Assembly (NCBI RefSeq): GCF_000317535.1
Contig: NC_019757.1
Span: forward strand, 5,483,501-5,547,500
Length of the DNA: 64,000 nt
DNA from: Cylindrospermum stagnale PCC 7417
Lineage (GTDB): Bacteria; Cyanobacteriota; Cyanobacteriia; Cyanobacteriales; Nostocaceae
Direction of reading: 5' to 3'
Shown: in pieces, positions 23,785 through 33,362 of the stretch
How the letters are laid out: every line of letters begins with the position of its first letter
Position numbering within the stretch: position 1 is the first letter of the stretch
Notes under the pieces: generated by a model
The model's input: only the letters and a program-made list of their open reading frames with translations
The model's database searches: none
What the model was told of the DNA's origin: nothing
Made by a program: the position numbers and the translations under genes

Positions 23785-24768
23785 ATGGCAGAAACACTAT
23801 TTTTCAACGCCCTACGGGAAGCTATTGATGAAGAAATGGCGCGTGACTCCAGCGTATTTGTTCTCGGTGAAGACGTAGGACACTATGGCGGTTCCTATAA
23901 AGTTACCAAAGACCTATGCAAAAAGTATGGTGATCTGCGAGTTCTAGACACCCCGATTGCCGAAAACAGCTTTACTGGTATGGCTGTGGGAGCAGCGATG
24001 ACTGGGTTAAGACCAATCATCGAAGGCATGAACATGGGCTTTTTGCTGCTGGCATTCAACCAAATATCCAACAATGCCGGGATGCTGCGCTATACTTCCG
24101 GCGGTAACTTTAAGATTCCGATGGTAATCCGCGGTCCTGGGGGCGTGGGACGGCAGTTAGGGGCTGAACATTCCCAGCGGCTTGAAGCATATTTCCAAGC
24201 CGTTCCTGGGTTAAAAATTGTCACCTGCTCGACACCTTACAACGCCAAAGGACTGTTAAAATCTGCTATCCGCGATGATAACCCAGTGCTATTTTTTGAG
24301 CACGTGCTGCTTTACAACTTAAAAGAAGACCTACCAGAAACAGAATATTTAGTACCTCTCGATAAAGCCGAAGTTGTGCGTCGCGGCAAAGATGTGACAA
24401 TTCTCACTTATTCCCGGATGCGGCATCATGTGCTGCAAGCCGTAAAAACTTTGGAAAAACAAGGTTTTGACCCAGAAGTAATTGACTTGATATCCCTCAA
24501 GCCTCTGGACTTCGATACCATCGGTACATCCATTCGCAAAACCCATCGCGTGATTATTGTGGAAGAATGTATGAGAACTGGGGGTATTGGTGCAGAATTA
24601 ACCGCCTCAATTAACGATCGCTTGTTTGATGAATTAGATGCCCCGGTGCTGCGGCTTTCTTCCCAAGATATTCCCACGCCTTACAACGGTAATCTAGAGC
24701 GTCTGACTATTGTCCAACCAGAGCAAATAGTGGAAGCCGTGGAAAAAATGGTAGCTTTGCGAGTTTAG
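23785..24768 (+). CDS. pdhB: Pyruvate dehydrogenase E1 component, beta subunit
   Basis: A 327-residue transketolase-like subunit. It has [19 protein letters not shown], the [22 protein letters not shown] region, [20 protein letters not shown] and a C-terminal transketolase domain ([22 protein letters not shown]). With the alpha subunit it decarboxylates pyruvate using thiamine diphosphate and passes the acetyl group to E2. Length matches cyanobacterial and plastid E1-beta. A large repeat hairpin follows the gene (24782-24834). Confidence 0.95.
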   Translation: MAETLFFNALREAIDEEMARDSSVFVLGEDVGHYGGSYKVTKDLCKKYGDLRVLDTPIAENSFTGMAVGAAMTGLRPIIEGMNMGFLLLAFNQISNNAGMLRYTSGGNFKIPMVIRGPGGVGRQLGAEHSQRLEAYFQAVPGLKIVTCSTPYNAKGLLKSAIRDDNPVLFFEHVLLYNLKEDLPETEYLVPLDKAEVVRRGKDVTILTYSRMRHHVLQAVKTLEKQGFDPEVIDLISLKPLDFDTIGTSIRKTHRVIIVEECMRTGGIGAELTASINDRLFDELDAPVLRLSSQDIPTPYNGNLERLTIVQPEQIVEAVEKMVALRV

Positions 24769-24781
24769 GTAATAGGTAACA

Positions 24782-24849
24782 GGTAATTGGGAAAAAGGGT
24801 AAGAGAAAAAACTATTACCTTTTTCCCGATTACCTTTTTCCCGATTACC
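24782..24849. repeat. Dispersed hairpin repeat (GGTAATTGGGAAAAAGG family)
   Basis: GGTAATTGGGAAAAAGG (24782-24798) pairs with CCTTTTTCCCGATTACC (24818-24834), 16 of 17 positions, across a 19-nt loop. A further TTTTTCCCGATTACC follows. Related units, including the AAGAGAAAAAACTATTACC loop sequence, recur at 50263-50360. It follows pdhB and could also act as a terminator. Confidence 0.8.
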
Positions 24850-24909
24850 GATTGCTCATAACGCTGTAAAAGAGCGCTATCATAACCTTTGTCAGTTGCG
24901 AGTTATGGT

Positions 24910-26322
24910 ATGCAAAGACAGCGATCGCTATTAGTCTTGATTTTAGTCTTGGTAATCGCCGCCATTGCGGTGATTGCCACAATTCCCATACCCCTTGGAC
25001 TGGACTTGCGGGGAGGCTCACAGCTCACAATTCAGGTGAAACCAACAGCGGAGATCCCGCGAATCACCGAACGAGAATTGGAAGGGGTGAAAAAAGTAGT
25101 CGAAGGTCGAATTAACGGTCTCGGCGTTTCGGAACCAGTAATCCAAACTGTGGGTACAGACAAGATTCTAGTGCAATTACCGGGGGTAAATGACCCGGAA
25201 CAAGCAGAACGGGTGCTAGGGGGTACAGCGCAGTTAGAATTTCGCACCCAAAAACCTGGTACAGAAACTCAAGTGTTTGCTTTAAAAGTATCTCAATCAG
25301 AACTGAAAGCAAAGCAACAAGAGTTGAGCAAGAGCAAAGACAAAGAAGCAATTGCTAAAAATCAAGCTGATTTACAGAACAATAATCAAGCGATCGCCGA
25401 ATTGTTTGAAAGCACCAACCCACCACTAATTGGCAAATACCTCCAGGATGCCTATGGTGAACCCACTCAAGGTAATAATTGGAATGTTGCCATTCGCTTC
25501 AATCAAAAAGGTGGTGAACTGTTTGCCGAACTAACGAAAAAGCTTGCTGGTACCGGACGCAGCATCGGCATCTTTCTTGATAATGAACTGATCAGTGCTC
25601 CTGTCGTTGGACCAGAACATGCCGCCACGGGTATTACTGGCGGTTCAGCCGTGATTCAAGGTACTTTCAAAGCCCAAGAAGCCAATGACTTGGGTGTGCA
25701 GTTGCGCGGTGGTGCATTACCCGTACCCGTAGAAATTGCCGAAATCCGCACTGTTGGGGCAACCTTGGGTAAAGACAGCATCACTAGCAGTATCTATGCT
25801 GGAATCGGTGGTCTGACTTTAGTATTAATATTTATGGTCGTGTACTATAGATTACCAGGACTAATTGCGGATGTAGCACTATTGATCTATTCCCTGCTTA
25901 CTTGGGCTACCTTTGCTTTGTTGGGTGTCACCTTAACATTGCCGGGAATTGCCGGTTTTATCCTCAGTATTGGTATGGCAGTTGATGCCAACGTGTTAAT
26001 TTTTGAACGGACGCGGGAAGAATTGCAGGCAGGCAAAACTCTCTATCGTTCTGTAGAATCTGGCTTTTACCGCGCCTTTTCCAGCATTTTAGACGGCAAC
26101 GTTACCACAGTGATTGCTTGTGCTGCACTATTTTGGCTGGGGGCTGGTTTGGTAAAAGGCTTTGCCCTAACTTTGGCTTTGGGCGTAGCAGTGAGTATGT
26201 TTACCGCAATTACCTGTAGTCGCACCTTCATGTTTTTGGCAATCACAATTCCCGCATTGCGGAAACCAGAACTTTTCTGTCCGAACCTGCCAGCATCCAA
26301 CAAGGCAGAGGTAGCTAGATGA
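24910..26322 (+). CDS. secD: Protein translocase subunit SecD
   Basis: A 470-residue membrane protein. The ATG at 24910 ([15 protein letters not shown]) is preferred over an upstream TTG. The first membrane segment is followed by [17 protein letters not shown] periplasmic P1 region carries [17 protein letters not shown], and the C-terminal five-helix SecD/SecF domain has [17 protein letters not shown]. With SecF it uses the proton gradient to assist late steps of Sec export, here across the plasma or thylakoid membrane. Its stop overlaps the secF start by 4 bp (ATGA), indicating translational coupling. Confidence 0.95.
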   Translation: MQRQRSLLVLILVLVIAAIAVIATIPIPLGLDLRGGSQLTIQVKPTAEIPRITERELEGVKKVVEGRINGLGVSEPVIQTVGTDKILVQLPGVNDPEQAERVLGGTAQLEFRTQKPGTETQVFALKVSQSELKAKQQELSKSKDKEAIAKNQADLQNNNQAIAELFESTNPPLIGKYLQDAYGEPTQGNNWNVAIRFNQKGGELFAELTKKLAGTGRSIGIFLDNELISAPVVGPEHAATGITGGSAVIQGTFKAQEANDLGVQLRGGALPVPVEIAEIRTVGATLGKDSITSSIYAGIGGLTLVLIFMVVYYRLPGLIADVALLIYSLLTWATFALLGVTLTLPGIAGFILSIGMAVDANVLIFERTREELQAGKTLYRSVESGFYRAFSSILDGNVTTVIACAALFWLGAGLVKGFALTLALGVAVSMFTAITCSRTFMFLAITIPALRKPELFCPNLPASNKAEVAR

Positions 26323-27302
26323 AACTGAGTATTAATAAATCGCGATCGCTATGGTGGATTATTTCTGCTGCCATTATCCTGGCTGGAATCATCTCAATGG
26401 TGATTTCTTGGCAAAACCCCAACATTCGCGCACCCCTACGTCCCAGTTTGGATTTCGTCGGTGGTACAAGATTACAGTTTGAACGGGATTGCACTAAACC
26501 GGGTAACTGCGACAAGCCAATTGATATCAATGTTGTTCGAGAAGTAGCTAAAGCGCAGGGACTGGGTGATAGCAGCATCCAAATTGTTGCTGACAAAGAC
26601 ACACGTGCCGAAAATGGAATATTAATTCGGACAAAAACCTTGCTGCCCGAGCAACGTAGCAAGTTGCAAAATGCCTTAAGCGAAAAAATCGGCACTTTTG
26701 ACCAGCAAAAAAACCAATTTGACACCGTTGGCCCTACCCTGGGCCGAGAGTTGTTGACATCTGGTCTCATCGCCCTGATTGTTTCCTTTGCGGGGATCAT
26801 TATTTACTTGAGCTTCCGCTTTCAGTTGGACTATGCCGTATTTGCCATCGTTGCTCTATTTCATGATGTCTTAATCACGGCAGGGATCTTCTCAATTTTC
26901 GGTTTGGTGCTAGGCACTGAAGTGGATAGTCTCTTCATCGTCGCCCTACTAACGATTACAGGTTTCTCGGTAAACGATACAGTGGTGATTTACGATCGCA
27001 TTCGGGAAACGCTGCAAATAAATCCCCACCGCCCGATTGCTGACATTGTAGATGATGCCGTAAACCAAACCTTAGGAAGGTCAATCAACACGACTTTAAC
27101 AACGTTGCTGTGCTTATTTGCCATCTTTTTGTTTGGAGGAGAAACACTAAAAAACTTTGCCTTAGCTTTAATTATTGGCTTCACAATGGGAGCTTACTCC
27201 AGCATTTTCATTGCCAGTACCCTCCTAACTTTGTGGCGAGAGCGCACAGTCCGATCCATAGCTGAGTCGATTGATACCAGTGTCAGTTCCCAGGATAGTT
27301 AA
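26319..27302 (+). CDS. secF: Protein translocase subunit SecF
   Basis: A 327-residue partner of SecD. It has an N-terminal membrane segment, then [13 protein letters not shown], a short periplasmic domain, and the SecF transmembrane domain with [17 protein letters not shown] and [15 protein letters not shown]. The start overlaps secD by 4 bp. Together they form the SecDF complex that pulls exported proteins forward. The C-terminus is short and polar. Confidence 0.95.
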   Translation: MKLSINKSRSLWWIISAAIILAGIISMVISWQNPNIRAPLRPSLDFVGGTRLQFERDCTKPGNCDKPIDINVVREVAKAQGLGDSSIQIVADKDTRAENGILIRTKTLLPEQRSKLQNALSEKIGTFDQQKNQFDTVGPTLGRELLTSGLIALIVSFAGIIIYLSFRFQLDYAVFAIVALFHDVLITAGIFSIFGLVLGTEVDSLFIVALLTITGFSVNDTVVIYDRIRETLQINPHRPIADIVDDAVNQTLGRSINTTLTTLLCLFAIFLFGGETLKNFALALIIGFTMGAYSSIFIASTLLTLWRERTVRSIAESIDTSVSSQDS

Positions 27303-27381
27303 CCTTGGGATTAGTTCACAATTGGGTAAAAGCATTTTTTATTTTGAATTGCTTACCCATATCAAGTTTCTTTATTTCTCT

Positions 27382-27798
27382 ATGGCTCAATCCGACGAAG
27401 AACCACCAATTAACGAACTAGACCTTGAGAACTCTGACCAGTCTTTTGTTCAACAAGTGCAGAGACTACACCAACTGACAATATATGGCAGGTGGTTGTT
27501 TGCCAGTTGTTTGTGGCTCACTGTTGCACCTATTTGCTTATGGGATCTACGTGCAGAAATTGCATTGTGGCAACAATACTTTACTTGGGTAGCAGTGCGA
27601 TATGGACTCTTCTTCCATCCACTGTCTACTCTGGGTCTAGCCTTTTGTATTGGCATGACGGCTGCTGTTTTAATTTGGCAAAGTCGGAATATTCTGCGGG
27701 GACTACCAAAGCAGGAAAAACAACGCTTAGAACAACAAGTTTATCGGATACGCCAGCAGGGACCAACTCATCCTCTGTGGAAGTGGGTTTGTGATTAA
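27382..27798 (+). CDS. Conserved membrane protein of unknown function
   Basis: A 138-residue protein when started at the ATG MAQSDEEPPINEL; the longer open frame upstream overlaps the end of secF and is unlikely. It has an acidic N-terminus, two hydrophobic segments (about 40-58 and 78-102), and a basic end (QEKQRLEQQVYRIRQQGP). It is on the same strand 80 bp after secF and may be in the same transcript. I know no function. Confidence 0.65.
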   Translation: MAQSDEEPPINELDLENSDQSFVQQVQRLHQLTIYGRWLFASCLWLTVAPICLWDLRAEIALWQQYFTWVAVRYGLFFHPLSTLGLAFCIGMTAAVLIWQSRNILRGLPKQEKQRLEQQVYRIRQQGPTHPLWKWVCD

Positions 27799-27900
27799 AA
27801 GCAAGCAAATAGTTGCATATAGATATACGTTTTTAGTACTTTATAGCAAAATATGACTTAACAATAGCCAATATCCTGCCAAAAATTGGGTGCCTACACA

Positions 27901-28368
27901 ATGAACTTTCCTCAGATTCAATTTAGCGAAAGCCATGCGAAAATTGACCTGCACCAACTCCAAGAGCTATTCAATATTTCAGCTTTCTGGGCAAAAGGAC
28001 GTAGTATTGAGGACTTGGGCATAGCCATTGCTAACAGCGATCCAGTGATTTCCATCTGGGATAGAGAAAAACTCATCGGCTTTGCTAGGGCAACTTCCGA
28101 TACCATCTATCGCGCCACAATTTGGGATGTTGTCATTCACCCAGAATATCGTGGTCATGGGCTGGGAAACAAGTTAGTAGAAACTGTTCTCAGTCATCCC
28201 CGGATGAGGGTTGAGCGTGTCTACCTGATGACCACTCACCAGCAGGAATTCTATGAAAAGATTGGTTTCCAGTCCAATACTACAACTACGATGGTGTTAC
28301 ACAACCAAACTAGCCTGGGTTCTCTCCCAATGGTCGAAATTCAGCTTCAGGAATCACTAGGGGGATAG
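27901..28368 (+). CDS. GNAT-family N-acetyltransferase
   Basis: A 155-residue protein starting at ATG 27901 (a TTG lies 15 bases upstream). The acetyl-CoA motif A is VVIHPEYRGHGLGNKLVE, preceded by [19 protein letters not shown] and followed by VYLMTTHQQEFYEKIGF. It closely resembles the second GNAT in this window (32747-33298), with the same [17 protein letters not shown] block. Family members acetylate amines or protein N-termini. The substrate here is unknown. Its 3' end overlaps the convergent histidine-kinase-like gene by 59 bp. Confidence 0.85.
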   Translation: MNFPQIQFSESHAKIDLHQLQELFNISAFWAKGRSIEDLGIAIANSDPVISIWDREKLIGFARATSDTIYRATIWDVVIHPEYRGHGLGNKLVETVLSHPRMRVERVYLMTTHQQEFYEKIGFQSNTTTTMVLHNQTSLGSLPMVEIQLQESLGG

Positions 28369-29251
28369 AGATTTGCAGCCTAGTAAGCCGCTCGTTTGCT
28401 TCCTTGTCTGTGGGAGAAAACAGGACTTCCAGCTTTCCTCCCATCACTTCCAGCAACGTTTGATTGAGTAATAGCTTCATTCCCGGTGACAAGGCGACAT
28501 TTTCCTGCTCAGACTGAGCAGGCTTATCTTCAAATTTAATTAAATCTATCGGCTCACTCCAGAGCACACCATGAGTAGGCAGATCCAACCAGATGTACAC
28601 ATATTTATTGGTCGGTGCAACGCTACTGGAAAGGCAGATACTACCGAACTCCATCTGAGAAATAGCTGTGTCTACTAAATTTACCAATACTTGGCGTAGC
28701 CAACGAGGGTCTGCTAAAACGTAAATTTCTGAAGCAGGGGGCAACACAAGAAACGGAAAATTGCGATTGGCCGCCAGCATATAAGTTAATTTATCAACTT
28801 CCTGTAAAACTTCAGCTAATGCTAGGGGTTGAATTTCTAGTTTGCTGTTTCCATGTTCTGTTCTGGCAATGCTAAGTATTTCATCTATTAGCTTCAGCAA
28901 CTTCAGCGCTCGCTCGTGGGCTAGAGCAATAAATTCTCGTTCTTCAGCCGGATTTTCACACAAATCCGACAAAATTAACTGATGCAAGCCAATCAGACCA
29001 TTAAGGGGCGATCGCAATTCATGGGTAGTCCTTGCCAAAAAACCCGCTTTAAACTGGCTCATTTGGGCTGCCATGTAGTATGCCAGCTGCGTTTGCTTCA
29101 CCTGTTGTAAGAGTAGTGGCTGATGCTGTTGTTCTTCGAGCAATACTGAGGATGAGTCAGATGCAGCGGTTGCCGAGCGTGCAAATAACCAACAAAACCC
29201 CATCCCCAATCCTATTCCTGCTCCTAGATATACCCAGTCGCTCACATTCAT
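28310..29251 (-). CDS. Sensor histidine kinase-like protein with degenerate ATPase domain
   Basis: A 313-residue protein with one N-terminal membrane segment (VYLGAGIGLGMGFCWLFA). A dimerisation/phosphoacceptor domain has H-box TTHELRSPLNGLIGLHQLIL. The ATPase part has LRQVLVNLVDTAI, but the second Asn of the N-box is missing and I see no DxGxG or GxGLGL motif. It may therefore be phosphorylated in trans or act without kinase activity. It lacks an obvious periplasmic sensor domain. It stands alone on its strand and its tail overlaps the convergent GNAT gene. Confidence 0.75.
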   Translation of the reverse strand: MNVSDWVYLGAGIGLGMGFCWLFARSATAASDSSSVLLEEQQHQPLLLQQVKQTQLAYYMAAQMSQFKAGFLARTTHELRSPLNGLIGLHQLILSDLCENPAEEREFIALAHERALKLLKLIDEILSIARTEHGNSKLEIQPLALAEVLQEVDKLTYMLAANRNFPFLVLPPASEIYVLADPRWLRQVLVNLVDTAISQMEFGSICLSSSVAPTNKYVYIWLDLPTHGVLWSEPIDLIKFEDKPAQSEQENVALSPGMKLLLNQTLLEVMGGKLEVLFSPTDKEANERLTRLQISIPLVIPEAEFRPLGENPG

Positions 29252-29345
29252 AGTTTGGCAATTATTAACTTGTTAATTGACCGCAAATACGCTTTCCTTA
29301 AGTTCCGGATTTTCTAGCCGATCATCGATGTAGAGTCTTTGCGTC

Positions 29346-29942
29346 CTACCTAGCTGAATTATCTAACTTAATGGCACCTTGCCGCAAAATTTGCCAATTC
29401 AACCCTGTCCATTTGGCAACGGTGGAAGGTATACCCATTCCTGATATATCGCCCTGGTGTGCTGTTGTTTCCAGTGTTAGAACCTCCGGGAACGTAGCTT
29501 CAATTTCTGCAATTGTCTCCAAGGGCGGCTGACCTGATAAATTGGCGCTAGTGGTGGCTAGAGGGCCTGTTTGTGCCAATATAGTTTGGGCGATCGCACA
29601 ATCCGGCACTCGAATGCCAATTGTTGTCGGGTCAATCGGGTTCATCACTTTTGGGAGGCGATCGCTTGCTGGTAAAACTAACGTCAGCGCCCCCGGCCAA
29701 TATTTGTTGACTAATTCTTGCCAAATCTGATACTCAACATCACTACCTTTCACATAAGGCCACAAATCAGAACCACTAGCAGCCATCAAAATCAAAGGTT
29801 TATCCTGAGAACGCTGTTTAGCAATAAAAATTAATTCGGCTTTTTCTGGTAAAACTGCGAGTGCGGGAACAGTATCTGTAGGAAAGCTCACTAAATAGCC
29901 AGCCTTAGCCTTATTTATCAATTCTTCTAAAGAAACATTCAT
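29346..29942 (-). CDS. tsaC: L-threonylcarbamoyladenylate synthase (TsaC/YrdC/Sua5)
   Basis: A 198-residue YrdC-fold protein. It has YLVSFPTDTVPALAV, the KQRSQDKPLILMA basic motif, WPGALTLVLPAS, IGIRVPDC and GPLATTSANLSGQPPLET. It makes threonylcarbamoyl-AMP from Thr, bicarbonate and ATP, the first step of tRNA t6A modification. TsaD, which uses this intermediate, is encoded at 37383-38426. The short form without a Sua5 domain fits TsaC. Confidence 0.88.
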   Translation of the reverse strand: MNVSLEELINKAKAGYLVSFPTDTVPALAVLPEKAELIFIAKQRSQDKPLILMAASGSDLWPYVKGSDVEYQIWQELVNKYWPGALTLVLPASDRLPKVMNPIDPTTIGIRVPDCAIAQTILAQTGPLATTSANLSGQPPLETIAEIEATFPEVLTLETTAHQGDISGMGIPSTVAKWTGLNWQILRQGAIKLDNSAR

Positions 29943-30070
29943 AAATAATCTAGAATGCTTAATTCTTAATAGTTTTCCCCTTTCTTTCTGATGAAGAATA
30001 GGTTTTTCACAGATAATTTGCGATACCTGACTTTGGGTATAGCCATCACTTACACATGATAGGCAGTTAT

Positions 30071-30136
30071 AACCTCAATCCCCAATAGGGATTTGGTGAG
30101 CTTCAATCCCTATTAGGGGATTATCTTAATTAAAAC
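30071..30136. CRISPR. Decayed CRISPR repeats (no array, no cas)
   Basis: The segment 30101-30136 begins CTTCAATCCCTATTAGGGGA and ends CTTAATTAAAAC. This matches the layout of Nostoc-type 36-37-nt repeats (TTTCAATCCCT..AGGGATT..TTAATT..AAC). A second, shortened copy precedes it directly at about 30071-30098 (CTCAATCCCCAATAGGGATT) with no spacer between. No further repeats or cas genes are in the window. I read it as the remnant of an array. Confidence 0.5.
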
Positions 30137-30166
30137 AACCTCTACTATGAGTCCCCCAGTCCTTGT

Positions 30167-31081
30167 CTAACTTCTATACGCCAAAGCAAAACGTTCAATC
30201 CCCGCCAAATCAGCGTGAATTGAAATATTGCAATAGCTACCTTGAGCTTCTAGAAGTTCCCGTACTGCTTCTGCCTGTCCTGCCATCATTTCAATCAGCC
30301 ATACCCCACCAGGGCGCAAATAATTGGGGGAGATAGTGATTAAATGGCGGATGCAATCTAAACCATCAGCCCCCCCATCCAAAGCTAAATGTGGTTCATG
30401 GTTAAAGACTTCCGGTTGTAGGGTAGGCAAAGTACTGGTGGGGATATAAGGCGGGTTTGACACCATGCCACTAAACTGACCTTTGAGGGATGATAGCGGC
30501 TCCCACCAAGAACCTTGATAAAAACGAATGCGTTCAGCCAGGTGCAAATTTTGGGCATTTGTTTGAGCGATCGCCATTGCTTCTGGACTGTAATCAACAG
30601 CATGAATAATTGCCTCTGGCATGGCATCTGCCAGTCCCAGTGCGATCGCGCCACTCCCAGTGCCCAAATCTGCCCAGTGTCCTGACCGTAAAAGCTCCTT
30701 TGCCCCATTGCTAGCAGCCGCTGTCACAGCTAAATCAATCAAATACTCTGTTTCTGGTCTGGGAATTAAAACAGCGCTTGACACGGCGATTTTAAACCGT
30801 CGCCAAGATGTAACTCCGGCAATGTATTGCACTGGCAATCGGTCATTTAATCGCCTTTGCCACAGATGGTCTAACTCTTCTAGGGAAAGATCCATCTGCA
30901 TCTGCGGCCGGTCCTTGAAAGACTCCAAACGTAGCGCCAAGCGGTCTAAGCCAGCTACCTCTTGTAGAAGCCAATCTACCTCCACCCGTGGAACATCAGT
31001 AGCTCCTGCCGCAAGGATAGCTCGATGGCGCCATTGCCAAAGTTGTAAACCAGAAACTACCTTTGGCTGTTGCTCCGCCAT
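30167..31081 (-). CDS. prmC: Release factor glutamine methyltransferase
   Basis: A 304-residue protein with an N-terminal helical domain (about 1-95) and a Rossmann methyltransferase domain: ADLGTGSGAIALGLAD binds S-adenosylmethionine and VSNPPYIP is the NPPY active-site motif. RPETEYLIDL is also typical. It methylates the Gln of the GGQ motif in RF1 and RF2. It starts 4 bp from the end of tic22 on the same strand, so they are probably co-transcribed. Confidence 0.92.
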   Translation of the reverse strand: MAEQQPKVVSGLQLWQWRHRAILAAGATDVPRVEVDWLLQEVAGLDRLALRLESFKDRPQMQMDLSLEELDHLWQRRLNDRLPVQYIAGVTSWRRFKIAVSSAVLIPRPETEYLIDLAVTAAASNGAKELLRSGHWADLGTGSGAIALGLADAMPEAIIHAVDYSPEAMAIAQTNAQNLHLAERIRFYQGSWWEPLSSLKGQFSGMVSNPPYIPTSTLPTLQPEVFNHEPHLALDGGADGLDCIRHLITISPNYLRPGGVWLIEMMAGQAEAVRELLEAQGSYCNISIHADLAGIERFALAYRS

Positions 31082-31084
31082 ACC

Positions 31085-31900
31085 TTAACGTTGGAGCTTC
31101 TTAGGCTGTGAAGCACCAGGAGCTTTGGGCGCGTTATCCCTAGGCAGCGTCTTGATATATTCTCTAGACTCTGGAGATGGCACTAAGAGAACTTGGGTCA
31201 GCCACGAATCGTTTTTACTCTGTAAGGTTTTAATCACCCCATCTACGTCTATTACTTGAATATCAGCCTTAGGATACTTTGGCTTCACCTGGTTCAATAA
31301 ACCTTGTGCATCTTGCTTACTGAGAAATAGCGGAATAAGTTGCTGTTTGTCAGATGTCATTTGAATTGGTACATACCCCTGTTCTGGTGCAAATCTGACA
31401 GCAAAAACAGGCACACTCTTAAACTGATCTACCTTTTGACCACTTTGGCGCAGCAACGCCAAAGCCCCCTGAATCTCTTGCTCCACAGGTTTAAAGGCAA
31501 ATACAAGACGATTTGGTTGGTTTTTGGTTTCTTGCAATTGCTGATAAATTATCCCTAGAGGCACTGCTGTTACTTGTAGACTTTTCACCACTTCATCCAG
31601 CTTTGGGTCTTTGCCTTTTGTATTCCGCAGCTCAGTTATAAAAGCTTGAGCCTCTTGCCGACTCATATACACTCCTGTCACCGAACCACCACCTTTTTGC
31701 CCATTTTGACCATCAGGCAGAGCACGACTTAAGGGTAACCCTTTGTCGTTAGTAATCAAATACACTGGTACGGCGTCTAATTTATCTTTTATTTGTTGTT
31801 CTGACAATGCCAGCACTGGGAAATTTACGCCAAAAACCGTTAAGAGCAAAGTACTCCCCACTAAACCCAATGTTGCGCCCCAGCGAACCAATGATTTCAT
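31085..31900 (-). CDS. Tic22-family protein
   Basis: A 271-residue protein. The ATG at 31900 (MKSLVRWGATLGL) has a GAGGAG ribosome-binding site close upstream and yields a signal peptide (cleavage after about VLALSEQQ). The body has two similar Tic22-like halves, each with a LITND/VRFAPEQ strand and a helix (SRQEAQAFITEL; SKQDAQGLLNQV). Cyanobacterial Tic22 homologues act in the periplasm and are linked to outer-membrane protein biogenesis. The Pro/Lys-rich tail is probably disordered. prmC follows directly. Confidence 0.85.
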   Translation of the reverse strand: MKSLVRWGATLGLVGSTLLLTVFGVNFPVLALSEQQIKDKLDAVPVYLITNDKGLPLSRALPDGQNGQKGGGSVTGVYMSRQEAQAFITELRNTKGKDPKLDEVVKSLQVTAVPLGIIYQQLQETKNQPNRLVFAFKPVEQEIQGALALLRQSGQKVDQFKSVPVFAVRFAPEQGYVPIQMTSDKQQLIPLFLSKQDAQGLLNQVKPKYPKADIQVIDVDGVIKTLQSKNDSWLTQVLLVPSPESREYIKTLPRDNAPKAPGASQPKKLQR

Positions 31901-32357
31901 GACTGCTCCTCGCGTCAATAATTCAATTAACTCAGACAATCAGACAAATGGTAGGATTTGCACAGCACCAACTAGTTTTAGTTATATAGCAATCCATTTG
32001 AGTTGTAAAAAACCCATAACGACTATTGACTGTTAACCGTCAACGGTCATAGTATCGCCGTCACCAATGACTGGTTAAAGCTGCTTTTTCCGGCATTTGC
32101 CTTGCTATTCACTACAAAATACTTTATGTGCCTGCTGTATGTCTTCTCAAGTGGCGGAAAATTTCCCCGACCCTTGAGCTAAACAATGTCATTTTATGCT
32201 TTTTTTCATTTATGGGTGACGCTATTACTGAATTAATCGTTCCTAGTGCCATTAATTAATTGAATATCCACTTAAGTCTAGGCAAAACTAAACTGCTAGA
32301 GTACCTTACTGCTGGGTAAAGAAACACCAAGTCAGTTTATAGAGTTTGTATTTAAAA
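31901..32357. other. Intergenic region upstream of tic22
   Basis: About 450 bases between tic22 and tRNA-Pro. It contains TGAC-rich heptamer-like motifs (near 32020-32075) but no gene or clear RNA that I can support. Confidence 0.45.
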
Positions 32358-32431
32358 TCGGGATGACAGGATTTGAACCTGCGACATCCTGCTCCCAAAG
32401 CAGGCGCGCTACCAAGCTGCGCTACATCCCG
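32358..32431 (-). tRNA. trnP: tRNA-Pro (TGG)
   Basis: A 74-nt tRNA without encoded CCA. The acceptor stem CGGGATG/CATCCCG, the GGTTCAAATCC T arm and an anticodon stem-loop CTGCTTTGGGAGCAG with TGG anticodon are visible. The first position U allows reading of several Pro codons. Confidence 0.95.
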
Positions 32432-32746
32432 GATAAAATGATCTACTAACGGTGGTTTAGTTTTAGCTGCACACAAAAGCAGTTAGGCTTTTCCGAAGTA
32501 TTAACCTGATTATATCACATAGTAAGGCTTATTGCTAACTTATTTGAGAATTTGCTTTTGACGAGACTAGCTGCGTCTTAGCAAGAATAGAAGCTATAAG
32601 ATTTTTTGCCGACTTGGTTTTACCAGGCAGATGGCTGCTAGACAGTCGGCGAACCTTCTTTAAAGCACCTTAAACACAGTAGACTCCAATCATCATAGCT
32701 GATTTTTTCGTAGCCAGCTGTTTTCTTGAGATTTCTGATTGCGGAT
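32432..32746. other. Intergenic region between tRNA-Pro and the GNAT gene
   Basis: About 315 bases without a gene I accept. A minus-strand open frame (32638-32850) overlaps the end of the GNAT gene in another frame and is probably a shadow. Confidence 0.45.
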
Positions 32747-33298
32747 TTAGTGAGGATACCAAAACATCCCTTTAATACCTTCAGGATCGGACATGAACCC
32801 CATAGTTCGGTAGAAATCGACAACGTGGGGATCGGCGAAGAGAGTGACATTGCTAATCTCTTCGCTCCTCAGTTTTTTGAGGACGTATTTCATCAATGAC
32901 TTGCCCAACCCTTGACCTTGAAAGTCTGGGTGAACTACCACATCCCAAATAGTGGCATTAAATGCATGATCTGAGGTAGCACGGGCAAAACCAATCAGCC
33001 GCTTTTGGTTTCCTCGCACTTGCCACATTGAGGCGACGAGGAAACTATGCTCAATGGCTTTTTTTACTTTTCTCAGAGGACGACGCGACCAACCGACTGC
33101 ATCACAGAGTTCTTCTAATTCATACAGATCGATATCTCGCTCCGTACTGAAAACGATGCGAGCCTCCTTTGGAGTAGCTTCGCTAAAGCTACTAGGGACG
33201 GAGTTGCCCAATACTTCTGCTGTATGCTCTTCAAAGGGGTCTGTTTTAGTCGTCGCTACAGCTTCAGGCGTACTAAACCAAGTTTTCCAAAAACCCAT
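32747..33298 (-). CDS. GNAT-family N-acetyltransferase (NSI/SNAT-like)
   Basis: A 183-residue acetyltransferase with a low-complexity N-terminal 50 residues. The GNAT core has [38 protein letters not shown], motif [21 protein letters not shown] and [19 protein letters not shown]. This is the cyanobacterial relative of the plant plastid NSI/SNAT enzymes, which acetylate protein Lys or N-termini and serotonin in vitro. It shares a conserved block with the GNAT at 27901-28368, suggesting paralogy. The physiological substrate is not evident. Confidence 0.85.
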   Translation of the reverse strand: MGFWKTWFSTPEAVATTKTDPFEEHTAEVLGNSVPSSFSEATPKEARIVFSTERDIDLYELEELCDAVGWSRRPLRKVKKAIEHSFLVASMWQVRGNQKRLIGFARATSDHAFNATIWDVVVHPDFQGQGLGKSLMKYVLKKLRSEEISNVTLFADPHVVDFYRTMGFMSDPEGIKGMFWYPH

Positions 33299-33362
33299 GC
33301 CAACGTGGTTCGGGTAATATAACTGAATTAATTCTCACTAAGAGTGAGTGTAGACTCACCTT

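Noticed and set aside
32638-32850. A 70-codon minus-strand open frame overlapping the GNAT 3' end
   Set aside because: It is in another frame over a well-supported gene and lacks its own start signals.
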